DNA of 64,000 nt from Brotaphodocola sp003480315 (GTDB lineage Bacteria > Bacillota > Clostridia > Lachnospirales > Lachnospiraceae): assembly GCF_964246085.1 (NCBI RefSeq), contig NZ_CAXTPD010000002.1, one strand, 5' to 3'. A model generated the notes under the pieces. It did no database searches and was not told the origin of the DNA. It was given only the letters and a program-made list of their open reading frames with translations. Each line of letters starts with the position of its first letter. Position 1 is the first letter of the stretch. Positions 32,853-41,162 of this stretch are shown here, piece after piece. Made by a program: the position numbers and the translations under genes.

Positions 32853-34073
32853 TTATTTCATTTTTACGAATTTGCCATCTTCGATGGTTACTTTTACGAA
32901 TTCCTTATCTACATCACCGTTGGAGTCAAACTTGGTCTGACCGGTAACGCCCGGATAATCAACATTGTAAAGTGCGTCTTTTACTTTAGCAGACTCAGTA
33001 GTGCCTGCATCCTCGATTGCGGTAAGCAGCATACCTACGGAATCGTATGCCTGAGAGGTCAGTGCAGACGGTGCGCTGCCGTAAACATCGGTGTACTGTT
33101 TTACATATGCCTGGATCTCAGGATCATCGGAATCTGCGAAGAAGATAACCGGGAAGCATACGCCGTTTACTGCGCTTCCGCCCAGCTCAAGAAGCTGCTG
33201 GCTGTAAGCGTTGGAGAATGCAATGATAGTAACATCCGGGTTAACCTGCTTGTACTGCTTTGCAACCGGTGCTACCAGGTTGTACATACCACAGCAGATA
33301 ACTGCCTCTGCGCCAGCTTCGTTCAGCTTTGCGATTGCTGCGGAGTAGTCATCAGAACCCTCCATAACTTCCTCGTGAGCTACAACCTTAACACCCTTAT
33401 CACTCATACCATCAATGATGTCGGTGATGATCTTGGAGGTATTGGTTCCCCAGTCAGTCATAATGGAAATGATACCAATATTTTTCTTTCCAAGGTCATT
33501 CACTGCAATGTCAACACTCGCACCACCCTCTTTGGAAATAACGGTGTTATTTCTGAAGATATAGTCACCGATGGAAGAATAATCCGGGTGAGAGGAAGAT
33601 GGAGAAATCTCAATGACGCCGTTCTCCTGATAGATCGGAGCTGCTGTCATACATACGCCGGAAGCGAAATGTCCGATCACACCTGCAATGTTGTCTTTGT
33701 CGGATACGATCTTCTGTGCAATGGTAGTTGCCTCCTCAGAAGTATTCTTGTCATCGTACTCAACAATTTTTACTTCTCTGCCAAGGCATCCGCCGTCCGC
33801 ATTCCACTTCTCTGCCATTAACTTTGCTGCATTTGCAAAGCCGATGCCGTACTCAGAGTTATCACCGGTCATCGGAGCTGCTACCGCAATGGTGATTGGA
33901 TTGGAAGTATCCAGATCACTGCTTGCGACATCGGTAGATGCGGAAGCCTCCGCTTTTGTCTCCTCCTTCGGTGCTGCAGTGGTTGCTGCGGTGTTAGAAC
34001 CGCCGGAGCAGGCTGTCGTAAGCGCCATTGCTGCCGCAAGTGTCAGTGAAACTGCAAGATTCCTTTTTTTCAT
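32853..34073 (-). CDS. Branched-chain-type amino acid ABC transporter substrate-binding lipoprotein
   Basis: A 406-residue lipoprotein (signal MKKRNLAVSL..., Cys22 in TTACSGG; Ala/Thr/Glu tether to about residue 55). The family-5 receptor domain begins NPITIAVAAPMTGDNSEYGIGFANAA and includes KNTSEEATTIAQKIVSDKDNIAGVIGHFASG and VIEISPSSSHPDY. It supplies ligand to LivHMGF. Because the same transcript carries DhaK, DhaL and methyltransferase-like proteins, the ligand may not be an amino acid (inference). A strong AAGGAGG site precedes the ATG. Confidence 0.93.
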   Translation of the reverse strand: MKKRNLAVSLTLAAAMALTTACSGGSNTAATTAAPKEETKAEASASTDVASSDLDTSNPITIAVAAPMTGDNSEYGIGFANAAKLMAEKWNADGGCLGREVKIVEYDDKNTSEEATTIAQKIVSDKDNIAGVIGHFASGVCMTAAPIYQENGVIEISPSSSHPDYSSIGDYIFRNNTVISKEGGASVDIAVNDLGKKNIGIISIMTDWGTNTSKIITDIIDGMSDKGVKVVAHEEVMEGSDDYSAAIAKLNEAGAEAVICCGMYNLVAPVAKQYKQVNPDVTIIAFSNAYSQQLLELGGSAVNGVCFPVIFFADSDDPEIQAYVKQYTDVYGSAPSALTSQAYDSVGMLLTAIEDAGTTESAKVKDALYNVDYPGVTGQTKFDSNGDVDKEFVKVTIEDGKFVKMK

Positions 34074-34132
34074 ATTTTGTTCCTCCTTATTTCATGGATC
34101 TCATTGTCCAAATTTTCATTTCCGATGTCTTA

Positions 34133-34161
34133 ATTCTGCAATTTTGCCTCAACAATGTCAA
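34133..34161 (-). promoter_or_regulatory. Possible promoter of the Liv operon
   Basis: TTGACA (34161-34156), 17 bases and CAGAAT (34138-34133) on the minus strand, about 60 bases before the binding-protein start. The -35 box is perfect and the -10 weak, as in regulated promoters. The rest of the AT-rich 34074-34476 gap shows only the hairpin described next. Confidence 0.5.
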
Positions 34162-34283
34162 TATTATTTGTGCATTTTGTTTTACTTCGTGGTTTCTGCA
34201 TGGTTTTTATTTGTTTTGTTTGTATAATTTATTGTATTCTCACAAAGTATTTTCATATGTTTGTGTCATTTTGATACACAAAA

Positions 34284-34317
34284 GCCGCCAGGCTCCTGTT
34301 TCCAGAAGCATGACGGC
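34284..34317 (-). terminator. Probable terminator downstream of the MATE gene
   Basis: GCCGTCATGCTTCTG-GAAA-CAGGAGCCTGGCGGC is a 15-bp stem with one mismatch, two wobble pairs and a GAAA loop, followed by TTTTGTG on the minus strand. It lies about 160 bases past the MATE stop and upstream of the Liv promoter. Confidence 0.7.
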
Positions 34318-34476
34318 ATTGTCTCCTCGCTGTTATTTTATTATGTCAGACAAATTCCAAGATCATCGTTGTATATTTTATACATCATTTATTTTTTCTG
34401 TCAAGAGCCAGCTGTACAAATTATGCCCCTTTATTTATCTGCCAATTTGCCTGTTTCCGTTTCTTTTACTGTTCTT

Positions 34477-35841
34477 TTATATTTCCTTCACCCTGGCCAG
34501 TTTTCTGATATACGGAACGACCATTGCCGCAGCGACCATCAATGATATTATTTCAGCCACGGGAGTTGCCCAGGCCACACCGCGAATCCCGAAGAAATAA
34601 TTGAATAACAGCATAAACGGCACATCTACCGTGCCCTTACGAAGCATGGAAAGGACGATAGGCTGCCGTTTTTTCCCAGTTGCCTGAAATACGGTCAGTG
34701 CAAAGAAAGTCATGGTTGTCATAGGACTGGCCGAACAGATGATGCGAAGGAATCTGCATCCGAATGCCACAGTCTCACTGTTGTCAATAAAAAGTCTGCT
34801 TACCGGAGCTGCCTCGATATACAGCAGTCCTGCAATAAACAGAGCAACTGCAAGACTAAACACAAACAAAGTACGGATGGCTTCCAGCATACGTTTTTTG
34901 TTTCCGGAAGTATAATTATAGCCAATCAGCGGCAGTGTTCCCTGTGTAATGCCCTGTCCCACGGCAAAAGCCAGCATATTGAGTTTCTTGGCAATTCCCA
35001 TTCCCGCTACGGCTTCATTGGAATACCCGGCAATGATATGGTTCAGAACCGTATTGGAGACAGTTCCCATCATGGAGATCAGAAAACTCGGCAGGCCAAC
35101 GCTGATCACCTCTGCCGGAATATGCTCGCCCAGGGTATAGGCGCCTGGCGAAAGTGTCAGAACACTGACATTTCGTATTTTCCAGATAAAAAACAAAAAA
35201 TAGAGCATCGCTATCGTATTGGAGATCAGCGTAGCCACTGCCGCACCAGTGATCTGAAGATGAAATCCGTAAATAAACACCGGATCCAGCACCATATTCA
35301 GAATGCCTCCGAACGCCACACCGAAACTTGCCTGCCTGGAATATCCTTCCGCCCGAATCAGATGCGCCAATGCCGGATTCATGACCGTCGGCAGCGCACC
35401 AAGACCAATTGTCCAGAATAAATAGGAAGCTGCCATGTCACAGGTTTCCGCATTGGCTCCGAGAAGCGGCAAAAGCACCGGTCTTCCAACCAGAACCAGA
35501 ACACCATACAAAACAGAAATCCCTGCGGCTGTCCAGATGCAGAATGCGCCGCAGCGTGATGCCTTTTTGCGTTCTCCACCTCCCAAAAAGCGCGAGATCA
35601 GGCTCGCCCCTCCCACACCAAACAAATTCGCGAGCGCTGTCATAAACATAAACAGAGGCATTGCCAGCGTCGCCGCTGCCACCTGCTTCGGATCACCCAG
35701 CTGGCCAATGAAAAAAGTATCTGCCATATTATAAATGATGGTGATGATCTGGCTCACCACAGTCGGCACAGCCAGCGTCAGAATTGCCTGTGGAACCGGC
35801 ATGCTGCAAAACAGTTCCTCATTCTTTTTTCCTTTTTCCAT
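34477..35841 (-). CDS. MATE-family multidrug/metabolite efflux transporter
   Basis: A 454-residue protein with about twelve membrane spans in two similar halves. The start MPVPQAILTLAVPTVVSQIITIIYNMADTFFIGQLGD is typical of MATE transporters, as is the corresponding second-half VISVGLPSFLISMMGTVSNTVLNHI. It exports cationic drugs or metabolites using an ion gradient. The start lies one base after the stop of the TetR regulator gene, so the two form an operon under TetR control. Confidence 0.94.
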   Translation of the reverse strand: MEKGKKNEELFCSMPVPQAILTLAVPTVVSQIITIIYNMADTFFIGQLGDPKQVAAATLAMPLFMFMTALANLFGVGGASLISRFLGGGERKKASRCGAFCIWTAAGISVLYGVLVLVGRPVLLPLLGANAETCDMAASYLFWTIGLGALPTVMNPALAHLIRAEGYSRQASFGVAFGGILNMVLDPVFIYGFHLQITGAAVATLISNTIAMLYFLFFIWKIRNVSVLTLSPGAYTLGEHIPAEVISVGLPSFLISMMGTVSNTVLNHIIAGYSNEAVAGMGIAKKLNMLAFAVGQGITQGTLPLIGYNYTSGNKKRMLEAIRTLFVFSLAVALFIAGLLYIEAAPVSRLFIDNSETVAFGCRFLRIICSASPMTTMTFFALTVFQATGKKRQPIVLSMLRKGTVDVPFMLLFNYFFGIRGVAWATPVAEIISLMVAAAMVVPYIRKLARVKEI

Positions 35842-35842
35842 G

Positions 35843-36421
35843 TTAAGAACACCTCTTTTCGCCCTGTTTCAGGCTCTCGATATAGCACTGCACCGCAAAA
35901 TGAAAGCTGTCATCCACCGCCGCCGGATAGTGGGAGAAGAACCCCTGCTCCTCCTGCGACACAAATCCATGGACTATGGCCCGAAATAAGCGCCGGTAAT
36001 GAATGCTTTCCTCTTCTTTTAAATGAAAATCCTCCAGCATTTTTTTTAACGGGTCTGTAAACAGAACCGCCGCGTCATCCCGCACCCGCTTATCTTTTGC
36101 CGACATGACCATGATCAGCCAGTATAGCTCCCGATGTTTTTTCGCAAAATTTCTGTATGTGTCTGCCAGCTGGCGTACGGCATCTTCTCCATGCCTTCCC
36201 TCCATGGCCTGCATCTCCATCTCATTTTGAAGACGCAGGCCATACCTGCAGACCTCTGCCAGAAGCATTTCCATATTATCCACATGATTGTAAAGTGAAG
36301 CCGTCTTTATCCCCAGCTGCTCTGCCAGAAGCCGCATGGAAAATGCATCCCTTCCCTGCTGCTCAATCAATTCTGCCGCTGCCTTCACCACCACATCCAG
36401 ATTCAATCCTTTGTGAGCCAT
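35843..36421 (-). CDS. TetR/AcrR-family regulator with WHG-type C-terminal domain
   Basis: A 192-residue repressor. The HTH is in residues about 8-55 (IEQQGRDAFSMRLLAEQLGIKTASLYNHVDNMEMLL). The C-terminal ligand domain has the AIVHGF segment typical of the WHG group. It is first in a two-gene operon with the MATE transporter. Its promoter contains two matching palindromes, so autoregulation with relief by a drug or metabolite is likely. Confidence 0.92.
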   Translation of the reverse strand: MAHKGLNLDVVVKAAAELIEQQGRDAFSMRLLAEQLGIKTASLYNHVDNMEMLLAEVCRYGLRLQNEMEMQAMEGRHGEDAVRQLADTYRNFAKKHRELYWLIMVMSAKDKRVRDDAAVLFTDPLKKMLEDFHLKEEESIHYRRLFRAIVHGFVSQEEQGFFSHYPAAVDDSFHFAVQCYIESLKQGEKRCS

Positions 36422-36441
36422 GTTCTTTTCCCCTCCTGCAA

Positions 36442-36489
36442 ACTAATAATGTTAGTTTTATTGTAGACTAATGTCATTAGTTATGTCAA
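36442..36489 (-). promoter_or_regulatory. tetR-MATE promoter with two operator palindromes
   Basis: On the minus strand TTGACA (36489-36484), 18 bases and TACAAT (36465-36460). The perfect palindrome ACTAATGTCATTAGT (36467-36481) fills the spacer, and a second, ACTAATAATGTTAGT (36442-36456), follows the -10. The centres are 25 bases apart. This is the usual arrangement for TetR repression. Confidence 0.85.
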
Positions 36490-36569
36490 GATTTTATTAT
36501 TCATCAGATCATATTTCGCGGAGCGCTTTTACTTCATAGGACGCAATTTTCTAGTGAAATAAAAACAAA

Positions 36570-36607
36570 AACGCCCCGGACGCGTTTCACATATCGTCCG
36601 GGACGTT
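36570..36607 (-). terminator. adhE terminator
   Basis: AACGTCCCGGACG / CGTCCGGGGCGTT forms a 13-bp stem followed by TTTGTTTTTATTT on the minus strand, just past the adhE stop. TTTCACTAGAAAA (36559-36547) follows, a relative of the motif seen after two other hairpins. Confidence 0.88.
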
Positions 36608-36622
36608 CCCATTTTTCTTATT

Positions 36623-39235
36623 TTATTTTCCGTAGTAAGCTCTTAAGTACATCTCTTTGATCTCGCTCATCAGCGGATATCTCGGGTTTGCGCCGGTGCA
36701 CTGGTCATCAAATGCCTGTTCTACCATGGCATCCAGAGTATCCAGGAAGTATTTTTCATCTACGCCGTACTCAGCAATGGTCTTCTTCACGCCGACTGCT
36801 GCTTTCAGCTCCTCAATCTTCTCAATGAGCTTCTTCACTGCCTCTTCATCCGTCTTTGCCTGAATGCCAACGAAACGTGCACACTCTGCATAACGAGCCA
36901 TGGTATGCGGATACTGGTACTGAGAGAAGGTTCCCATCTTTCTTGGACACTCAGCAGAGTTATACTCTACAACCAGAGAAATCAGCAGTGCGTTAGCGAT
37001 ACCATGCGGCAGGTGATGGAACGCGCCCAGCTTGTGTGCCATAGAATGGCAGACACCTAAGAATGCGTTTGCGAATGCCATACCAGCCATGCAGGAAGCG
37101 TCGGCCATCTTGCTTCTTGCCTCTACGTTTCCGCCGTCATTGTATGCGGTCGGCAGATACTCAAATACGTTTTTCATAGCCTTTAATGCAAGGCCATCTG
37201 TGTAGTCTGTTGCCATAACAGAAGCATATGCCTCCAGTGCATGAGTCAGAACATCCACACCTGATGCACTGGTTAAGCCCTTCGGCTGGCTCATCATATT
37301 ATCGGTATCTACGATGGACATGTTCGGAAGCAGCTGATAATCTGCTAACGGATACTTCACACCGGTCTCCTGATCGGTGATAACCGCAAACGGAGTTACT
37401 TCGGAACCAGTACCGGAAGAGGTCGGGATTGCCACAAAATAAGCCTTCTCTCCCATCTTCGGGAAAGTATAAACACGTTTCCGGATATCAATGAAGCGCA
37501 TCGCCATGCCCTGGAAATCTACTTCCGGATGCTCATACATAACCCACATGATCTTACCTGCATCCATTGCGGAGCCACCGCCCAGTGCGATGATGACATC
37601 CGGCTGGAATGCAGTCATAGCCTTGGCACCTTCCATCGCATTTGCCAGGGTCGGGTCCGGCTGTACATTGGAGAAGCACTGGTAAACAATGCCCATCTCA
37701 TCCAGTTTATCGGTAATCGGTTTTGTATAACCATTCATATAAAGGAAGGAGTCCGTTACAATAAATGCTCTCTTCTTGCCCATGACATCCTTCAGCTCAC
37801 TTAAAGCTACCGGCATACAGCCTTTCTTGAAGTATACCTTCTCCGGTGCGCGGAACCACAGCATGTTTTCTCTCCTCTCAGCAACAGTCTTAATGTTCAG
37901 CAGATGTTTCACGCCTACGTTCTCAGAAACAGAGTTACCGCCCCAGGAACCACAGCCCAGTGTCAGGGATGGAAGCAGTTTGAAGTTATACAGATCACCA
38001 ATGCCGCCCTGAGATGACGGGGTATTGACCAGGATACGGCAGGTCTTCATGGCAGCTGCGTGTTTTGCCATCTTCTCTTTCTCGTTTACATTAACATAAA
38101 GAGAAGAGGTGTGGCCATAACCGCCATCTGCAACCAGGCGCTCTGCCTTTGCAATCGCCTCATCAAAAGTCTGGGCCTTGTACATAGCCAGAACCGGTGA
38201 GAGTTTCTCGTGTGCAAACTCCTCACTGATATCTACAGACTCTACCTCACCGATCAGGATCTTGGTATCCTCCGGCACCTCAACACCAGCCAGCTTTGCG
38301 ATCTTATATGCACTCTGACCTACGATCTTTGCATTTAAGGATCCGTTGATAAGAATGGTTTTTCTTACTTTCTCAATCTCGTCTGGTTTTAAGAAATAGC
38401 AGCCGCGGTATACAAACTCTTTTTTCACTGCCTCATAAACCGGTGCAAGAACCGTTACCGACTGCTCAGACGCACAAATCATACCATTATCAAAGGTCTT
38501 GGAATGGATGATGGAATTGACTGCCAGCTTGATATCAGCAGTATCATCAATGATTGCCGGGGTATTTCCTGCACCTACTCCCAGTGCCGGTTTTCCGGAA
38601 GAATATGCTGCCTTTACCATACCCGGACCACCGGTTGCCAGAATAATATCAGCATCCTTCATTACCGTGTTAGTCAGCTCCAGAGATGGAACATCGATCC
38701 ATCCGATAATTCCCTCCGGTGCACCAGCTTTTACGGCTGCGTCCAGAACAACTTTCGCTGCTGCAATGGTGCAGGCTTTTGCACGCGGATGTGGGGAAAT
38801 GATAATAGCATTTCTGGTCTTTAAACAGATCAGGGTTTTAAAAATTGCGGTGGAAGTCGGATTGGTTGTTGGGATAACGGCTGCAACTAGACCGATCGGC
38901 TCTGCAATCTTCTTGATACCGTATGCCTTATCTTCTTCGATCACGCCGCAGGTCTTCATATCTTTATATGCATTGTGAATATGCTCTGCTGCGTAGTTGT
39001 TCTTGATCACCTTATCCTCTACCACGCCCATACCAGTCTCTTCCACTGCCATCTTTGCCAATGGAATGCGCATCTGATTTGCTGCGATCGCAGCTGCGTG
39101 GAAAATCTTATCAACCTGCTCCTGAGTATAGGTTGCAAATACCTTCTGTGCATCACGCATAGCGGCCATCTTTGCTTCCAGTGCCTCTACGCTATCGATG
39201 ATTTCCGGAACTGCTGTCATCTCTTTCTTTGCCAT
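36623..39235 (-). CDS. adhE: Bifunctional acetaldehyde-CoA/alcohol dehydrogenase AdhE
   Basis: An 870-residue two-domain fermentation enzyme that reduces acetyl-CoA to ethanol in two NADH-dependent steps. The N-terminal aldehyde dehydrogenase half has IPTTNPTSTAIFK and the catalytic Cys in FDNGMICASEQSV. The C-terminal iron alcohol dehydrogenase half has IALGGGSAMDAGKIMW, IPTSSGTGSEVTPFAVIT and the metal-binding AHKLGAFHHLPHG. The start is the ATG at 39235 behind TTGGAGG; the apparent TTG start five codons earlier is that ribosome site. It is monocistronic with its own strong promoter. Confidence 0.96.
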   Translation of the reverse strand: MAKKEMTAVPEIIDSVEALEAKMAAMRDAQKVFATYTQEQVDKIFHAAAIAANQMRIPLAKMAVEETGMGVVEDKVIKNNYAAEHIHNAYKDMKTCGVIEEDKAYGIKKIAEPIGLVAAVIPTTNPTSTAIFKTLICLKTRNAIIISPHPRAKACTIAAAKVVLDAAVKAGAPEGIIGWIDVPSLELTNTVMKDADIILATGGPGMVKAAYSSGKPALGVGAGNTPAIIDDTADIKLAVNSIIHSKTFDNGMICASEQSVTVLAPVYEAVKKEFVYRGCYFLKPDEIEKVRKTILINGSLNAKIVGQSAYKIAKLAGVEVPEDTKILIGEVESVDISEEFAHEKLSPVLAMYKAQTFDEAIAKAERLVADGGYGHTSSLYVNVNEKEKMAKHAAAMKTCRILVNTPSSQGGIGDLYNFKLLPSLTLGCGSWGGNSVSENVGVKHLLNIKTVAERRENMLWFRAPEKVYFKKGCMPVALSELKDVMGKKRAFIVTDSFLYMNGYTKPITDKLDEMGIVYQCFSNVQPDPTLANAMEGAKAMTAFQPDVIIALGGGSAMDAGKIMWVMYEHPEVDFQGMAMRFIDIRKRVYTFPKMGEKAYFVAIPTSSGTGSEVTPFAVITDQETGVKYPLADYQLLPNMSIVDTDNMMSQPKGLTSASGVDVLTHALEAYASVMATDYTDGLALKAMKNVFEYLPTAYNDGGNVEARSKMADASCMAGMAFANAFLGVCHSMAHKLGAFHHLPHGIANALLISLVVEYNSAECPRKMGTFSQYQYPHTMARYAECARFVGIQAKTDEEAVKKLIEKIEELKAAVGVKKTIAEYGVDEKYFLDTLDAMVEQAFDDQCTGANPRYPLMSEIKEMYLRAYYGK

Positions 39236-39277
39236 GTTTTTATCCTCCAACGGTTTTTGAATGGGGTTTATAAACTT

Positions 39278-39349
39278 TCGTTAATTATATTGATATTTCT
39301 TTAACGATGAATTCTGTTAGTATTATACCACTCGTTAAATAGTTGTCAA
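39278..39349 (-). promoter_or_regulatory. adhE promoter with three TTAACGA half-sites
   Basis: TTGACA (39349-39344), 16 bases and TATAAT (39327-39322) on the minus strand form a very strong promoter. The 7-mer TTAACGA or its complement occurs at 39332-39338 (in the spacer), 39301-39307 and 39278-39284, the last two as an inverted pair 16 bases apart. It resembles but does not match the Rex operator TTGTTAAnnnnTTAACAA, so the regulator is unknown. Confidence 0.75.
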
Positions 39350-39454
39350 TATATTTATTTTTATTTTTATGATCTTTTTTTCATACATGTATTTGTATAC
39401 AAAATGCATATTTGAAGACGGAGCTGCAACACTGCTGCAAGCCTCAGTTAATAC

Positions 39455-39512
39455 AAAAGCAAAAGACCAGGACCGGATAATAACTCTCATCTCAGTTCTG
39501 GTCTTTTGCTTT
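39455..39512 (-). terminator. Terminator of the par operon
   Basis: A 15-bp stem (AAAGCAAAAGACCAG / CTGGTCTTTTGCTTT) with a loop of about 27 bases starts at the stop codon of the DUF4446 gene and ends in a T-rich arm. Bases 39361-39454 show nothing else I recognise. Confidence 0.82.
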
Positions 39513-40032
39513 ATACCTCTGGCTTTCTCTCCTTGTAACCAAGAGCCTGCTCCAATGCTTCCTTCTCCTCCGCACCAAGCAAAACCTCTGTTTCACCACG
39601 TTCCACATCCTTTAAATACAGATAGCAGCCCTCTCGACTGTGGACTGAATTCAATACAAATCCGGTATTGGTATAATCCAACATGGCCAAAGCAAAACTC
39701 AAATTTCCACCCATACCCTTGAATGCATTGTACTTCACAATTCCGATCTTCTGGAATGCGGCACGGCTATTTTTGTTAGCTGTTCGAATAGACTCCTTAT
39801 TATAGCGGTCCTGGGACTGCAATTCAATAATTGCGTTCATCTGATCCACAATCATGTTTTCCATACTTTCCGCATCTTTTCCACGCATAAAAATATCATA
39901 TCGGCGGTAAAGCTTTCTCATGTTAATCAGGCACAATATTGTCACAACCATTAAAATCAAGGTAAGAATTGCCGATGCGATCAACAGATACACCGGATCA
40001 AAACCCAGATCGTTTAAAATACTTCCTTCCAT
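39511..40032 (-). CDS. DUF4446 family protein
   Basis: A 173-residue protein with one N-terminal membrane span (about residues 14-37), then a charged helix (YRRYDIFMRGKDAESMENMIVDQMN) and a compact C-terminal domain with VKYNAFKGMGGNLSFALAMLDYTNTGFVLNS. This is the DUF4446 pattern, often found beside parB in Firmicutes. The function is unknown. It is the last gene of the parA-parB transcript, 30 bases after parB. Confidence 0.88.
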   Translation of the reverse strand: MEGSILNDLGFDPVYLLIASAILTLILMVVTILCLINMRKLYRRYDIFMRGKDAESMENMIVDQMNAIIELQSQDRYNKESIRTANKNSRAAFQKIGIVKYNAFKGMGGNLSFALAMLDYTNTGFVLNSVHSREGCYLYLKDVERGETEVLLGAEEKEALEQALGYKERKPEV

Positions 40033-40062
40033 ATTAATGCATTCCTGTCCTTCCGTTTTAGA

Positions 40063-41160
40063 CTATACCGGCTGGATAGATTCGATCAGTTCTACAAGAC
40101 GCTCCAGCTCAGCCTCGGAGTAATACTCAATTTCAATTTTTCCTTTGGATTTATCTTTACGACTGATGTTAACCTTAGTTCCCATAACCGTTTTCATACG
40201 ATTTTCCATATCCTGGAATACCAGCTCAACAGCCTCATCTACCTGGGATTTTTTCTTTTCTTTCTTTTCTTTTCCCAACAGTTTTACAGCTTTTTCAACT
40301 TCACGGACACTCATTCGCTCCAGTTCAACTTTTTTTGCCAGTTCCAGCTGCTGATATGGATCTGCCACTGCCAGAAGCGCTCTTGCATGACCACTGGCAA
40401 TCCGGCCCTCAATCAGCATCTGCTGAACTTCCGGAGCCAGATTTAACAGACGCATACAGTTGGTAATCGTCGTACGGTTCTTGGAAACTCGTTCCGCAAT
40501 TTCTTCCTGTTTTAAGGAAAACTCCTGCATCAGACGTTGATAAGCCTGCGCTTCTTCGATCGGATTCAAATCCTCCCGCTGAACATTTTCAATTAACGCA
40601 ATTTCCATAGCCTGCTGTGGGCTATACTCCCGGATAACAGCAGGAATCATCTTCAATCCAGCCAGTTTAGCAGCTCGCCATCTTCGCTCACCGGCAATGA
40701 TCTCGTAACTTTCGCCCTTTTTCTGAACCAGAAGTGGCTGTAATACACCGTATTTTCGAATGGAATCTGCAAGCTCTTCCAACTGTTCCTCATCAAATGC
40801 CTTGCGCGGCTGATCTCGGTTCGGCTCAATTTCTGAAATTTTCAGTTCCAATTCCGCCTGAGTCTGCACCTCTTTTTCCTGTTCCTGCGGTGATATTTCT
40901 TGTACAACATTCAAAATTTCTTTTTCAGAAGTCTGCGCTTCTTTTTTCTCAGTTTTCTGTACGTTATTTCTTGCTACTGCATTTTTTTCAGCATTCTGCT
41001 TCTTATTGACTGTGTGATTTTCTGTTTTATTTTTCGTCTCACTCACTGCACTTTCATGTTTTCGTGCTGTAGCTTTTTCCTCTGAAATCACTTCTTCAAC
41101 AGTATCTTCTCCAAATAATGCTCCAAGTCCTCTTCCTAATCCTCTTTTTGCTCCTGCCAT
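40063..41160 (-). CDS. parB: Chromosome-partitioning protein ParB/Spo0J
   Basis: A 365-residue CTP-switch DNA-clamp protein that loads at parS. An unusually long Lys/Glu/Asn/Gln-rich segment fills residues about 20-110 after the KRGLGRGLGALFG peptide that stimulates ParA. The core has the EPNRDQPRKAFDEEQLEELADSI box, GERRWRAAKLAG, the HTH LKQEEIAERVSKNRTTITNCMRL and the SGHARALLA segment. The C-terminus is the dimerisation domain. It follows parA by two bases, and its targets are the three parS sites next to parA. Confidence 0.95.
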   Translation of the reverse strand: MAGAKRGLGRGLGALFGEDTVEEVISEEKATARKHESAVSETKNKTENHTVNKKQNAEKNAVARNNVQKTEKKEAQTSEKEILNVVQEISPQEQEKEVQTQAELELKISEIEPNRDQPRKAFDEEQLEELADSIRKYGVLQPLLVQKKGESYEIIAGERRWRAAKLAGLKMIPAVIREYSPQQAMEIALIENVQREDLNPIEEAQAYQRLMQEFSLKQEEIAERVSKNRTTITNCMRLLNLAPEVQQMLIEGRIASGHARALLAVADPYQQLELAKKVELERMSVREVEKAVKLLGKEKKEKKKSQVDEAVELVFQDMENRMKTVMGTKVNISRKDKSKGKIEIEYYSEAELERLVELIESIQPV

Positions 41161-41162
41161 CT

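Noticed and set aside
32757..33821. A long plus-strand open frame of about 350 codons opposite the Liv binding-protein gene
   Set aside because: It is Cys/Leu/Ile-rich without a fold or ribosome site, and lies antisense to a clear, well-started gene; a codon-bias shadow.
32853..34073. Firm assignment as a leucine/isoleucine/valine receptor
   Set aside because: The family covers many ligands and the operon content (DhaK, DhaL, UroD-like) points away from simple amino-acid uptake.
39278..39349. A Rex operator at adhE
   Set aside because: The half-sites have G where Rex sites have A (TTAACGA against TTAACAA) and the spacing differs, so I kept it only as an unknown operator.
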